A stretch of 33,697 nt of DNA from Candidatus Evtepia faecavium (GTDB taxonomy: Bacteria > Bacillota > Clostridia > Oscillospirales > Oscillospiraceae): NCBI GenBank assembly GCA_019115545.1, contig DXDK01000043.1, positions 1 to 33,697 of the forward strand. Reading direction: 5' to 3'. Shown here in pieces: positions 7,723 to 14,531 of the stretch; the first letter of the stretch is position 1; every line of letters begins with the position of its first letter. The notes under the pieces were generated by a model. That model did not search any database, had not been told where the DNA came from, and saw only the letters and a program-made list of their open reading frames with translations. The position numbers and the translations under genes are program-made.

Positions 7723-8046
7723 ATGCCAAGAGCCAAAAAGAAAGAGCGCAGCATGGACCTGTACGAACACATCGCGTCCCTGACCACGGTGGAGGAGTGC
7801 TGCCGCTTCTTCGATGACCTGTGCGCCATCACAGAGCTGCGGGCCATGGAGCAGCGGTTTGACGTGGCCAAGATGCTCCACGCGGGGAAGGTGTACACCG
7901 CCATCCTCCAGGAGACCGGGGCCAGCTCCGCCACCGTGAGCCGGGTGAACCGGGCCCTGAACTATGGCACCGGCGCCCTGGGCGAGGTGATGGACCGGGT
8001 GGCGGAGGCCAGGGCCGCCGCCCACCCAGAAGAGAACGACAACTAA
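7723..8046 (+). CDS. TrpR-like transcriptional regulator (YerC/YecD family)
   Basis: A 107-residue protein of the YerC/YecD branch of the Trp-repressor superfamily. The hallmark is a helical N-terminus (LYEHIASLTTVEECCRFFDD), then LCAITELRAMEQRFDVAKML, then a helix-turn-helix VYTAILQETGASSATVSRV (about residues 57-75), followed by NRALNYG. In TrpR itself the matching region binds operator DNA when tryptophan is present; ligands of the YerC branch are not well established. AGGAGG sits 8 bases before the ATG. It lies 36 bases after the ligase and 12 bases before iorA, so it is transcribed with the enzymes. It is a good candidate to bind the 5961-5981 inverted repeat. Confidence 0.88.
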   Translation: MPRAKKKERSMDLYEHIASLTTVEECCRFFDDLCAITELRAMEQRFDVAKMLHAGKVYTAILQETGASSATVSRVNRALNYGTGALGEVMDRVAEARAAAHPEENDN

Positions 8047-8058
8047 CGGAGGACGGAT

Positions 8059-9786
8059 ATGAAAGAACTGATGTTGGGCAACAAGGCCGTTGCCCGCGGA
8101 CTATACGAGGCCGGGTGCAGCGTGATCTCCAGCTACCCCGGCACCCCCAGCACGGAGATCACCGAGGAGGCCGCCAAGTACCCGGAGATCTACTGCGAGT
8201 GGGCCCCCAATGAAAAGGTGGCCCTGGAGGTGGCCCACGGGACCACCGTGGGGGGCAAGCGGGCGGCCTGCTGCATGAAGCACGTGGGCCTCAACGTGGC
8301 CGCCGACCCCCTGTTCACCATCTCCTACCAGGGGGTGGAGGCCGGCCTGGTGATCTGCGTGGCCGACGACCCGGGGATGTTCTCCTCCCAGAACGAGCAG
8401 GACTCCCGGCACTACGCCATCGCCGCCAAGGTCCCCATGCTGGAGCCCTCGGACTCCCAGGAGGCCCTGGACTTCACCAAGGAGGCCTTCCGCCTCTCGG
8501 AGGAATACCACACCCCCGTCCTTCTGCGGATGTGCACCCGGATCTCCCACTCCCAGAGCATTGTGGAGGCCGGCCAGCGCCAGGAGGTCCCCGCCAAGGA
8601 GTATGTGAAGGACACCCAGCGGGTGATGATGACCACCAACTCCCTCAAAGCCCACTACCGGGTGGAGGAGCGCACCCGCGCCATGACGGACCTGGCCGAG
8701 ACCACCCCCCTCAACCGTATGGAGATGGGGGAGGACACCTCTCTGGGGATCATCACCTCCTCCACCAGCTACCAGTATGTCCGGGAGATCTTTGGGGAGA
8801 AGGCCTGCGTGCTGAAGCTGGGCCTGTCCTGGCCCATGCCGGTGGAGAAGATCCGCCAGTTCGCCGCCCAGGTGGACAAGGTCCTGGTGGTGGAGGAGCT
8901 GGAGCCCATCATCGAGAACCACTGCCGCCAGATCGGCGTGGCCGTCACCGGCAAGGAGGTCATCCCCATGGTGGACGAGCTCACCCAGGGGCGGATCGCC
9001 CGCTGCCTGGGCCAGCCGGAGAAGGCCGCCGTGGCCCTGGAGGACGCCATCCCCGGCCGGCCTCCGGTGATGTGCGCCGGATGTCCCCACCGTGGGGTGT
9101 TCTACACCCTGGCCAAGAACAAGTGCATGGTCTACGGCGACATCGGCTGCTACACCCTGGGGGTCATGCCCCCGCTGAACGCCATGGACCTGAATGTGTG
9201 CATGGGGGCCTCCTGCTCCGGCCTGCACGGCTTCAACCTGGCCGGGGGGGAGAAGCACGAGAAGCACAGCGTGGCGGTGATCGGCGACTCCACCTTCGCC
9301 CACTCGGGCATCACCGGCATCGCGGACATCGCCTACAACCAGAGCAACTCTACCGTTATTATCCTGGACAACTCCATCACCGGCATGACCGGCCACCAGC
9401 AGAACCCCACCACCGGCAAGAACCTCCGGGGAGAGCCGGCGGGGCAGATCGATCTGGAGGCCCTGTGCCGGGCCGTGGGCTTCCGCCGGGTGCGGGTGGT
9501 GAACCCCAACCACCTCAAGGAGATGGACAAGGTCCTGAAAGAGGAGCTGGCGGCGGAGGAGCCCTCGGTGATCATCACCCGCTCCCCCTGCGTCATGCTC
9601 AAGGAGGTCCCCAAGGCCCCGCCCCTGAAGGTGGACCTGGACAAGTGCAACGGCTGCAGCCTGTGCATGCGTATCGGCTGCCCTGCCCTCAGTCTCCGGG
9701 GGGACCATGTGGAGATCGACAACACCCAGTGTATCGGCTGCCAGGTGTGCATGCAGATGTGCCACCGGGACGCTCTGATCGTGTAA
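8059..9786 (+). CDS. iorA: Indolepyruvate:ferredoxin oxidoreductase, alpha subunit
   Basis: A 575-residue subunit of the oxygen-sensitive enzyme that converts arylpyruvates (indolepyruvate, phenylpyruvate, 4-hydroxyphenylpyruvate) and CoA to aryl-acetyl-CoA, CO2 and reduced ferredoxin, reversibly. The N-terminal pyrimidine-binding domain starts with LMLGNKAVARGLYEAG and SSYPGTPSTEI. The thiamine diphosphate domain shows MCAGCPHRGVFY, GDIGCYTLG (from 360) and GDSTFAHSGI (from 409). Two [4Fe-4S] ferredoxin motifs close the protein: CNGCSLC (from 530) and CIGCQVC (from 558). Note that CMRIGC lacks the canonical CP spacing of the first cluster, as is seen in this family. GGAGG precedes the ATG. 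It is followed by iorB after 13 bases. Confidence 0.95.
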   Translation: MKELMLGNKAVARGLYEAGCSVISSYPGTPSTEITEEAAKYPEIYCEWAPNEKVALEVAHGTTVGGKRAACCMKHVGLNVAADPLFTISYQGVEAGLVICVADDPGMFSSQNEQDSRHYAIAAKVPMLEPSDSQEALDFTKEAFRLSEEYHTPVLLRMCTRISHSQSIVEAGQRQEVPAKEYVKDTQRVMMTTNSLKAHYRVEERTRAMTDLAETTPLNRMEMGEDTSLGIITSSTSYQYVREIFGEKACVLKLGLSWPMPVEKIRQFAAQVDKVLVVEELEPIIENHCRQIGVAVTGKEVIPMVDELTQGRIARCLGQPEKAAVALEDAIPGRPPVMCAGCPHRGVFYTLAKNKCMVYGDIGCYTLGVMPPLNAMDLNVCMGASCSGLHGFNLAGGEKHEKHSVAVIGDSTFAHSGITGIADIAYNQSNSTVIILDNSITGMTGHQQNPTTGKNLRGEPAGQIDLEALCRAVGFRRVRVVNPNHLKEMDKVLKEELAAEEPSVIITRSPCVMLKEVPKAPPLKVDLDKCNGCSLCMRIGCPALSLRGDHVEIDNTQCIGCQVCMQMCHRDALIV

Positions 9787-9799
9787 GGAGGAAGAGAAC

Positions 9800-10375
9800 G
9801 TGGAAACTGTCAACATTATGATCGTCGGCGTGGGGGGCCAGGGCTCCCTGCTGGCCTCCAAAATGCTGGGCCACCTGCTGGTGAAGGCCGGGTATGACGT
9901 GAAGGTCTCCGAGGTCCACGGCATGAGCCAGCGGGGAGGCAGCGTGGTGACCTACGTCCGCTTTGGGGACAAGGTCTATTCCCCCATCATCGACAAGGGG
10001 GAGGCCGACTTCATCGTCTCCTTCGAACTGCTGGAGGCCGCCCGGTGGCTGGAGTACCTGAAGCCCACCGGCCGGGTGGTGACCAACACCCAGCAGATGG
10101 AGCCCATGCCCGTCATCGCGGGCCTGGCCACCTATCCGGAGCACCTGGTGGAGAAGATGCAGGCCAAGGGCATCCAGGTGGACGCCATGGACTGCCTCTC
10201 CCTGGCGGAGGAGGCCGGCTCGGCCAAGGCGGTGAACATGGTCCTCATGGGCCGCCTGTCCCACTACTTCCCCGACATCCCTCCGGAGGCCTGGCAGGCC
10301 TCCCTGGAGGCCAACGTGCCTCCCAAGGCCCTGGAGATCAACCGCAAGGCCTTTGCTCTGGGGCAAAAGGGCTGA
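9800..10375 (+). CDS. iorB: Indolepyruvate:ferredoxin oxidoreductase, beta (gamma-domain) subunit
   Basis: A 191-residue subunit that supplies the gamma-type domain of the 2-oxoacid:ferredoxin oxidoreductase and pairs with IorA. Diagnostic motifs are IVGVGGQGSLLASKMLG at the N-terminus and SEVHGMSQRGGSVVTYVRFG around residues 38-57, both conserved in IorB/KorC/PorC proteins. The start is GTG at 9800, supported by AAGGAGG at 9785-9791 that overlaps the iorA stop. It is the last gene of the operon; a strong hairpin follows the stop. Confidence 0.94.
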   Translation: METVNIMIVGVGGQGSLLASKMLGHLLVKAGYDVKVSEVHGMSQRGGSVVTYVRFGDKVYSPIIDKGEADFIVSFELLEAARWLEYLKPTGRVVTNTQQMEPMPVIAGLATYPEHLVEKMQAKGIQVDAMDCLSLAEEAGSAKAVNMVLMGRLSHYFPDIPPEAWQASLEANVPPKALEINRKAFALGQKG

Positions 10376-10394
10376 GGATTCCGCATATCAAAAC

Positions 10395-10427
10395 GGCGCG
10401 GCAGCGAAGATTCGCTGCCGCGCCTTT
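10395..10427. terminator. Terminator after iorB, usable from both sides
   Basis: Perfect 14-bp stem GGCGCGGCAGCGAA / TTCGCTGCCGCGCC with a two-base centre, then TTTG on the plus side and GTTTTG on the minus side. It separates iorB from the convergent small membrane protein gene. Confidence 0.8.
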
Positions 10428-10433
10428 GTGCGT

Positions 10434-10700
10434 TTATGGGTTGGATTCCGGGTCATCCTCCCCCTGGGGAGAGCCTTTTTCCTTTTTGGCGGCGGGGTCG
10501 TCCAGGACCCCTTTCAGCCGGCGGCTCACCAGTTTGCCAATCCCCAGCCCTAGGAGGGTGCAGCCGGCGCAGATCACCACCAGGGCCACGGCGGCAAAGC
10601 GGTCGCTCTGCTGCCCCCAGACCAGGAGCAGGACAAAGCCCACAAAGAGCAGGAAGAGGCCGAAGAGGGCCAGAAAGGGGGTGAGATCGTGCTTTTTCAT
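10434..10700 (-). CDS. Small two-helix membrane protein, unknown function
   Basis: An 88-residue protein I do not recognise. Two hydrophobic segments (about residues 8-28 and 36-56) are joined by a short GQQSDR turn, and the C-terminal third is charged (DDPAAKKEKGSPQGEDDPE) and probably cytoplasmic. GGAGG lies upstream of the ATG and a near-perfect promoter stands 39 bases before the start, so it is likely real and separately expressed. It lies just downstream of an Xre-regulator / membrane protein pair, so a role in the same system is possible but unproven. Confidence 0.6.
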   Translation of the reverse strand: MKKHDLTPFLALFGLFLLFVGFVLLLVWGQQSDRFAAVALVVICAGCTLLGLGIGKLVSRRLKGVLDDPAAKKEKGSPQGEDDPESNP

Positions 10701-10738
10701 GGGGCAGGGGCCTCCGAGGGGAAGAATGGTTCCCTGCC

Positions 10739-10767
10739 AGTATACCCGGCAGGGGAGGCCCTGTCAA
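10739..10767 (-). promoter_or_regulatory. Promoter of the 88-residue membrane protein gene
   Basis: Read on the minus strand: TTGACA (10767-10762), a 17-base spacer, TATACT (10744-10739). The -35 box is a perfect consensus. It stands in the 79-base gap between the two small membrane protein genes. Confidence 0.75.
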
Positions 10768-10779
10768 GGCGGCGGGGCC

Positions 10780-11211
10780 TCACATCTCCCGCTCATACCG
10801 CACCCGGTAGTAGACAAAGCACCCCAGGATGAAGAGATAGGCCGCGGTGAGGAGCAGGACCACGGCGGTCTCCACCTGCATCAGGACAAAGCACACCATC
10901 AGGGCCCCGTAACAATAGAGCATGATGTCAAAGGCACGCCCCTTGGCCCGGTTGGCCAGGGCCACGTTGCGCTCGTCCTTCTGCTCGATCTCCAGCTGCT
11001 TCTGGATCTCCGGGGATCCTTTCAAAGCCCGCTGGCTGAGCAGCCCCCCGGCCCCGTGGCCGAAAAGGCCGCAGCCCAGGCCAATGCAGAGGAAGGGGAG
11101 CACGGCCATTACCCCCTGGGCATCCCCATACCCGTGCAGCAGGAGAAAGCCGCCGGCCGCTAAGAGGCAGCCGAGAATGGTTGGAAACAAATTCGGGCCA
11201 CAGCGTTTCAT
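10780..11211 (-). CDS. Membrane protein of unknown function coupled to an Xre regulator
   Basis: A 143-residue protein with two N-terminal hydrophobic helices (about residues 8-26 and 34-57), a soluble charged stretch around residues 62-92 that contains IEQKDERNVALANRAKGRA, and two C-terminal hydrophobic helices (about 94-113 and 116-135). The KDER-N-x-A-x-x-x-(R/K)AK pattern occurs in small clostridial membrane proteins that commonly lie beside Xre regulators (DUF2178/DUF6442-like), but I cannot confirm the family. GAGGAGG precedes the ATG, which overlaps the regulator's stop by ATGA, so the two are made together. Confidence 0.75.
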   Translation of the reverse strand: MKRCGPNLFPTILGCLLAAGGFLLLHGYGDAQGVMAVLPFLCIGLGCGLFGHGAGGLLSQRALKGSPEIQKQLEIEQKDERNVALANRAKGRAFDIMLYCYGALMVCFVLMQVETAVVLLLTAAYLFILGCFVYYRVRYEREM

Positions 11212-11411
11212 GTCGCATCCTCCTCATAGATGAAAATGTCCTCAATGGTCAGGTCAAAGTAGCGGGCGATCTTGAAGGCCAGCAGGATGGAGGGGTTGTA
11301 CCGCCCCCGCTCCAGGGAGCCGATGGTCTGGCGGGAGACCTCCAGGGCGGCGGCCAGTTCCTCCTGGCTGATGTTCCGGGCCTTGCGCAGTTCTTCCAGG
11401 CGGTTTTTCAA
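11208..11411 (-). CDS. Xre/Cro-type helix-turn-helix regulator
   Basis: A 67-residue single-domain DNA-binding protein: KNRLEELRKARNISQEELAA, then SRQTIGSLERGRYNPS (recognition helix), then LLAFKIARYFDLTIEDIF. This is the compact HTH_3 layout of repressors that pair with a membrane protein. I place the start at TTG 11411, because AGGAGG sits seven bases before it; the in-frame ATG at 11435 lies inside the palindrome region and has no ribosome site. Its promoter is flanked by exact repeats, pointing to self-regulation. The co-translated membrane protein may signal to it or be its main target. Confidence 0.85.
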   Translation of the reverse strand: MKNRLEELRKARNISQEELAAALEVSRQTIGSLERGRYNPSILLAFKIARYFDLTIEDIFIYEEDAT

Positions 11412-11435
11412 GGGGGGACCTCCTCTCCTCCACAT

Positions 11436-11451
11436 GGAAAGCTAGCTTTCC
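11436..11451. promoter_or_regulatory. Perfect 16-bp palindrome in the leader of the Xre regulator
   Basis: GGAAAGCTAGCTTTCC is fully self-complementary and ends with the same GGAAAG half-site found in the two repeats around the promoter (11499-11509 and 11545-11555). It lies about 60 bases downstream of the expected transcription start and 25 bases before the TTG start codon. It is a likely third binding site for the Xre regulator. Confidence 0.55.
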
Positions 11452-11498
11452 GTTTCCCGGGAAAATTTTTTGCGGCGGTGGCCGCTTGTGACAAGTTT

Positions 11499-11555
11499 AC
11501 TTTCCATCCTCAGGATACCACAGGGGCAAGGGAATGTCAAGGAAACTTTCCATCC
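11499..11555 (-). promoter_or_regulatory. Xre operon promoter bracketed by two exact 11-bp repeats
   Basis: On the minus strand: TTGACA (11540-11535), a 17-base spacer, TATCCT (11517-11512). The sequence GGATGGAAAGT occurs exactly twice, once just upstream of the -35 box (11555-11545) and once just downstream of the -10 box (11509-11499), 46 bases apart. Such placement is typical of repressor sites. Confidence 0.65.
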
Positions 11556-11561
11556 ACCCCG

Positions 11562-11597
11562 AAAAAATTCCCCGCCAGGGAACTCCGGCGGGGAATT
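11562..11597 (-). terminator. Terminator of the sodium:solute symporter gene
   Basis: On the minus strand an 11-bp stem AATTCCCCGCC / GGCGGGGAATT with a 10-base loop runs into TTTTTT (11567-11562). It starts 13 bases after the symporter stop and insulates the Xre promoter. Confidence 0.88.
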
Positions 11598-11609
11598 GGG
11601 GGCGTGGGC

Positions 11610-13160
11610 TCAGTCGCTGAGGGAGGTTTTCTGGGCCACGGGGGCTTTCTTTTCGTAGCAGGCGAAGGCCTCGTCCACCATGGCGGCGTCGGGTTTGCGG
11701 GTGAAGAGGCTCACCACCGGCACGATCACCAGCCCGGCCAGCATCACAAAGGCGCCGCAGTTGATGGAAGACTGGAGCAGGGCCGGGAAGGGGAAGAGCC
11801 CTGTGGTGGAGGAGATGAGGTTCAGGGTCATCACCCCCACCCCGAAGAGGAAGGAAACCCAGCAGGCGGCCTTGGTGGCTTTTTTCCAATACAGCCCGTA
11901 GAGGAAGGGGGCCAGGAAAGCGCCGGCCAGGGCGCCCCAGGACACCCCCATCAGCTGGGCGATGAAGCTGATGGAGAACTTGTACTGGATGATGGCGATG
12001 ACCATGGAGATGATCACGAACACCACGATGAAGCAGCGGATGATGAACACCGCCTGGAAGTCGTTCATCTTCTTGATCACGTTCCCCTTCAGCAGGTCCA
12101 GGGTGATGGTGGAGGAGGAGGCCATCACCAGGGAGGAGAGGGTGGACATGGAGGCCGAGAGCACCAGCACCACCACCACGGCGATGAGGATTTCCGGCAG
12201 CTCCGAGAGCATGGTGGGGACGATGGCGTCGTAGCCTTCGGCGGCCACGTCCACCTTGTCGGAGAAGAGCCGGCCGAAGCCCCCCATGAAGTAGCACCCG
12301 CCGGCCACCACCGCGGCAAAGAGGGTGGAGATGACGGTGCCCTTGTGAATGGCGTCCTCAGAGCGGATGGCGTAGAACTTCTGGACCATCTGGGGCAGGC
12401 CCCAGGTGCCCAAACTGGTGAGGATGACCACGCCCAGCAGGCTCACCGGATCCGGCCCGAAGAAGGAGGCGAAGATCCCCGGCACGTCCCCGTTGGGGGT
12501 GGTGGGGTCCGAGACGGCGGCCAGGCTGTGCAGGGCCTCGGAGAAGCCCCCCTGGAGGCTCAGCACCGCCCCCACCACGGCGCAGATGCCCACCAGCATG
12601 ATACACCCTTGGACGAAGTCGTTGATGGCGGTGGCCATGTATCCCCCGGCGATGACGTAGATCCCCGTGAGCACCCCCATGAGAAGGATGCACACCGTGT
12701 AGTCGATGTTGAAGGCCATGCCGAACAGGCGGGACAGGCCGTTGAACAGGGAGGCGGTGTAGGGGATCAGGAAGATGAAGATGATGACGGAGGCGCCGAT
12801 CTTCAGGGAAGGGCTCTGGAACCGCTGGCCGAAGAACTGGGGCATGGTGGTGGAGTCAAAGTGCTGGGTCATGATCCGGGTGCGGCGGCCCAGCACCACC
12901 CACACCAGCAGGGAGCCAATGATGGCGTTGCCGATGCCCGCCCAGGTGGCGGCGATGCCGTACTTCCAACCGAACTGCCCGGCGTAGCCGATGAACACCA
13001 CGGCGGAGAAATAGGACGTGCCATAGGCGAAGGCGGTGAGCCACGGCCCCACCGACCGCCCGCCCAGGACGAAGTTGCTGATGCCGCTGGTGTGCTTGCG
13101 GCAATAGATGCCGATGACCACCATCACGGCGAAGTAGATCACCAAAAGTGCGACTTTCAA
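11610..13160 (-). CDS. Sodium:solute symporter (SSS family)
   Basis: A 516-residue integral membrane carrier that drives uptake of a small organic solute with sodium ions. About 13 hydrophobic helices are visible. Family blocks are YFAVMVVIGIYCRKH, FVLGGRSVGPWLTAFAYGTS, IYVIAGGYMATAINDFVQG and LSASMSTLSSLVMASSSTI (about residues 330-350), whose serines form the sodium site in PutP/vSGLT-like carriers. The start is TTG at 13160, with GGAGGG ten bases upstream, giving MKVALLV as N-terminus. The best family match by eye is with proline/pantothenate-type carriers, but the substrate is not determined. It is a single-gene unit with its own promoter and terminator. Confidence 0.9.
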   Translation of the reverse strand: MKVALLVIYFAVMVVIGIYCRKHTSGISNFVLGGRSVGPWLTAFAYGTSYFSAVVFIGYAGQFGWKYGIAATWAGIGNAIIGSLLVWVVLGRRTRIMTQHFDSTTMPQFFGQRFQSPSLKIGASVIIFIFLIPYTASLFNGLSRLFGMAFNIDYTVCILLMGVLTGIYVIAGGYMATAINDFVQGCIMLVGICAVVGAVLSLQGGFSEALHSLAAVSDPTTPNGDVPGIFASFFGPDPVSLLGVVILTSLGTWGLPQMVQKFYAIRSEDAIHKGTVISTLFAAVVAGGCYFMGGFGRLFSDKVDVAAEGYDAIVPTMLSELPEILIAVVVVLVLSASMSTLSSLVMASSSTITLDLLKGNVIKKMNDFQAVFIIRCFIVVFVIISMVIAIIQYKFSISFIAQLMGVSWGALAGAFLAPFLYGLYWKKATKAACWVSFLFGVGVMTLNLISSTTGLFPFPALLQSSINCGAFVMLAGLVIVPVVSLFTRKPDAAMVDEAFACYEKKAPVAQKTSLSD

Positions 13161-13199
13161 GGGAAACCCTCCATTCTCTCAAATCTTTAACGCTTTCAA

Positions 13200-13228
13200 A
13201 CTTTAACACCAAAAAGCTAAAAAGTCAA
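13200..13228 (-). promoter_or_regulatory. Promoter candidate of the symporter gene
   Basis: On the minus strand: TTGACT (13228-13223), 17-base spacer, TAAAGT (13205-13200). The -10 box is weak, but the surrounding bases are unusually AT-rich for this window. CTTTAAC is repeated at 13186 and 13201 within the same stretch. Confidence 0.5.
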
Positions 13229-13249
13229 GACGGCGGGACAAATTTCCCG

Positions 13250-13285
13250 AAAAAAACCTCTGCCGTCCCGGAAGAACGGCAGAGG
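13250..13285 (-). terminator. Terminator of prfB
   Basis: On the minus strand a 10-bp perfect stem CCTCTGCCGT / ACGGCAGAGG with a nine-base loop, followed by seven T (13256-13250). It starts 22 bases after the prfB stop. Confidence 0.9.
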
Positions 13286-13307
13286 GCGGGGTGCGGGGGA
13301 GGGAACC

Positions 13308-14429
13308 TTATTTGCTGGCCCAGTTGCCCGTGGCCACGGCGGTGAGGTAGGCGTTGATGAAACCGTCCAGCTCACCGTCCATCACGGCGTTGACGTTGCT
13401 GGTCTCGTACCCGGTGCGGGTGTCCTTCACCAGGGTATAGGGCATGAAGACGTAGGAGCGGATCTGGCTGCCCCACTCGATCTTCAGCTGGACCCCCTTC
13501 AGGTCGGAGATCTTCTCCGCCTTTTCCTGCATCTGCAGCTCCACCAGCTTGGCCCGGAGCATCTTCATGCAGTTGTCCTTGTTCTGGAACTGGCTGCGCT
13601 CGGTCTGGCAGGAGACCACCACCCCCGTGGGGATGTGGATGAGGCGGACGGCGGAGGAGGTCTTGTTGACGTGCTGGCCGCCGGCGCCGCTGGCGCGGTA
13701 GACCTGCATCTCGATGTCCTCGGGGCGGATCTCCACCTCCACATCGTCGGGCAGGTCGGGCATGACCTCCACCGAGGCGAAGGAGGTCTGCCGCCGGGCG
13801 TTAGCGTCAAAGGGGGAGACCCGCACCAGCCGGTGGACGCCGTGCTCCCCGTGGAGGAAGCCGTAGGCGTTCTCCCCCTCGATCATGATGGTGGCGGACT
13901 TGATGCCGGCCTCGTCCCCCTCCTGGTAGTCCATGACCTTGTAGGTGAAGCCGTGGCGCTCGGCCCAGCGGGTGTACATGCGGTAGAGCATCTGGGCCCA
14001 GTCCTGGGCCTCGGTGCCGCCGGCCCCGGCGTGGAAGGCCAGGATGGCGTTGGAGGCGTCGTACTCCCCGGTGAGGAGGGTTTGGAGCCGGGCGGACTCC
14101 ATGCTCTGCACCAGGGCGGCGTACTCCTCCTCCAGCTCGGGCAGGAGGGACTCGTCCTCCTCCTCGTTGCCCATCTCGCACAGGACCATCATGTCCTCCC
14201 AGGAGGAGCGGCGCTTGGCCTGGGAATCCAGCTTGTTTTTCAGCTGCTTGAGCTTCTGGAGCACCCGCTGGGATTTCTCCGGGTTGTCCCAAAACCCGTC
14301 GGAGGCGCTCTCGGCCTCCAGGAAGTCCACCTCCTGGGCGGCGCTGTCCAGGTTCAGGGCTTTCTCCAGCTCGTCCAGCTGGGGGCGGAGGTTGTTGAGC
14401 TTGACTTTATATTCATCAAATTGCAGCAT
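13308..14429 (-). CDS. prfB: Peptide chain release factor 2
   Basis: A 373-residue class I release factor that reads UGA and UAA stop codons. The stop-codon reading tripeptide SPF is visible in RVSPFDANARRQTSF, and the peptidyl-hydrolase motif GGQ in YRASGAGGQHVNKT. The N-terminal helical domain holds the acidic NEEEDESLLPELEEEY segment typical of the family. The frame is continuous from MLQFDEYKVKLNNL to the end, so it lacks the in-frame UGA and +1 frameshift near codon 25 that control prfB in many bacteria. The ribosome site before ATG 14429 is weak. It has its own promoter. Confidence 0.95.
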   Translation of the reverse strand: MLQFDEYKVKLNNLRPQLDELEKALNLDSAAQEVDFLEAESASDGFWDNPEKSQRVLQKLKQLKNKLDSQAKRRSSWEDMMVLCEMGNEEEDESLLPELEEEYAALVQSMESARLQTLLTGEYDASNAILAFHAGAGGTEAQDWAQMLYRMYTRWAERHGFTYKVMDYQEGDEAGIKSATIMIEGENAYGFLHGEHGVHRLVRVSPFDANARRQTSFASVEVMPDLPDDVEVEIRPEDIEMQVYRASGAGGQHVNKTSSAVRLIHIPTGVVVSCQTERSQFQNKDNCMKMLRAKLVELQMQEKAEKISDLKGVQLKIEWGSQIRSYVFMPYTLVKDTRTGYETSNVNAVMDGELDGFINAYLTAVATGNWASK

Positions 14430-14469
14430 GGATCAAATCACTCGCATTCCTGAAAATTAAGCGAAAAAC

Positions 14470-14498
14470 ATTATATCGGATATTCCCACAAATTGCAA
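14470..14498 (-). promoter_or_regulatory. Promoter of prfB
   Basis: On the minus strand: TTGCAA (14498-14493), 17-base spacer, perfect TATAAT (14475-14470). The leader to the ATG is about 35 bases. Confidence 0.75.
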
Positions 14499-14531
14499 GA
14501 CGCTCCTGCAGGTTTTGGGAAAAGCTGGAGT

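Noticed and set aside
11181..13190. A 669-codon plus-strand frame opposite the symporter and Xre genes
   Set aside because: Product is rich in His/Gly/Asp repeats from antisense reading of hydrophobic codons; the minus-strand symporter has family motifs, ribosome site and terminator.
14430..14531. Possible hidden prfB frameshift start upstream of ATG 14429
   Set aside because: The region holds the promoter; no earlier start codon with a ribosome site or TGA slippery site is visible.
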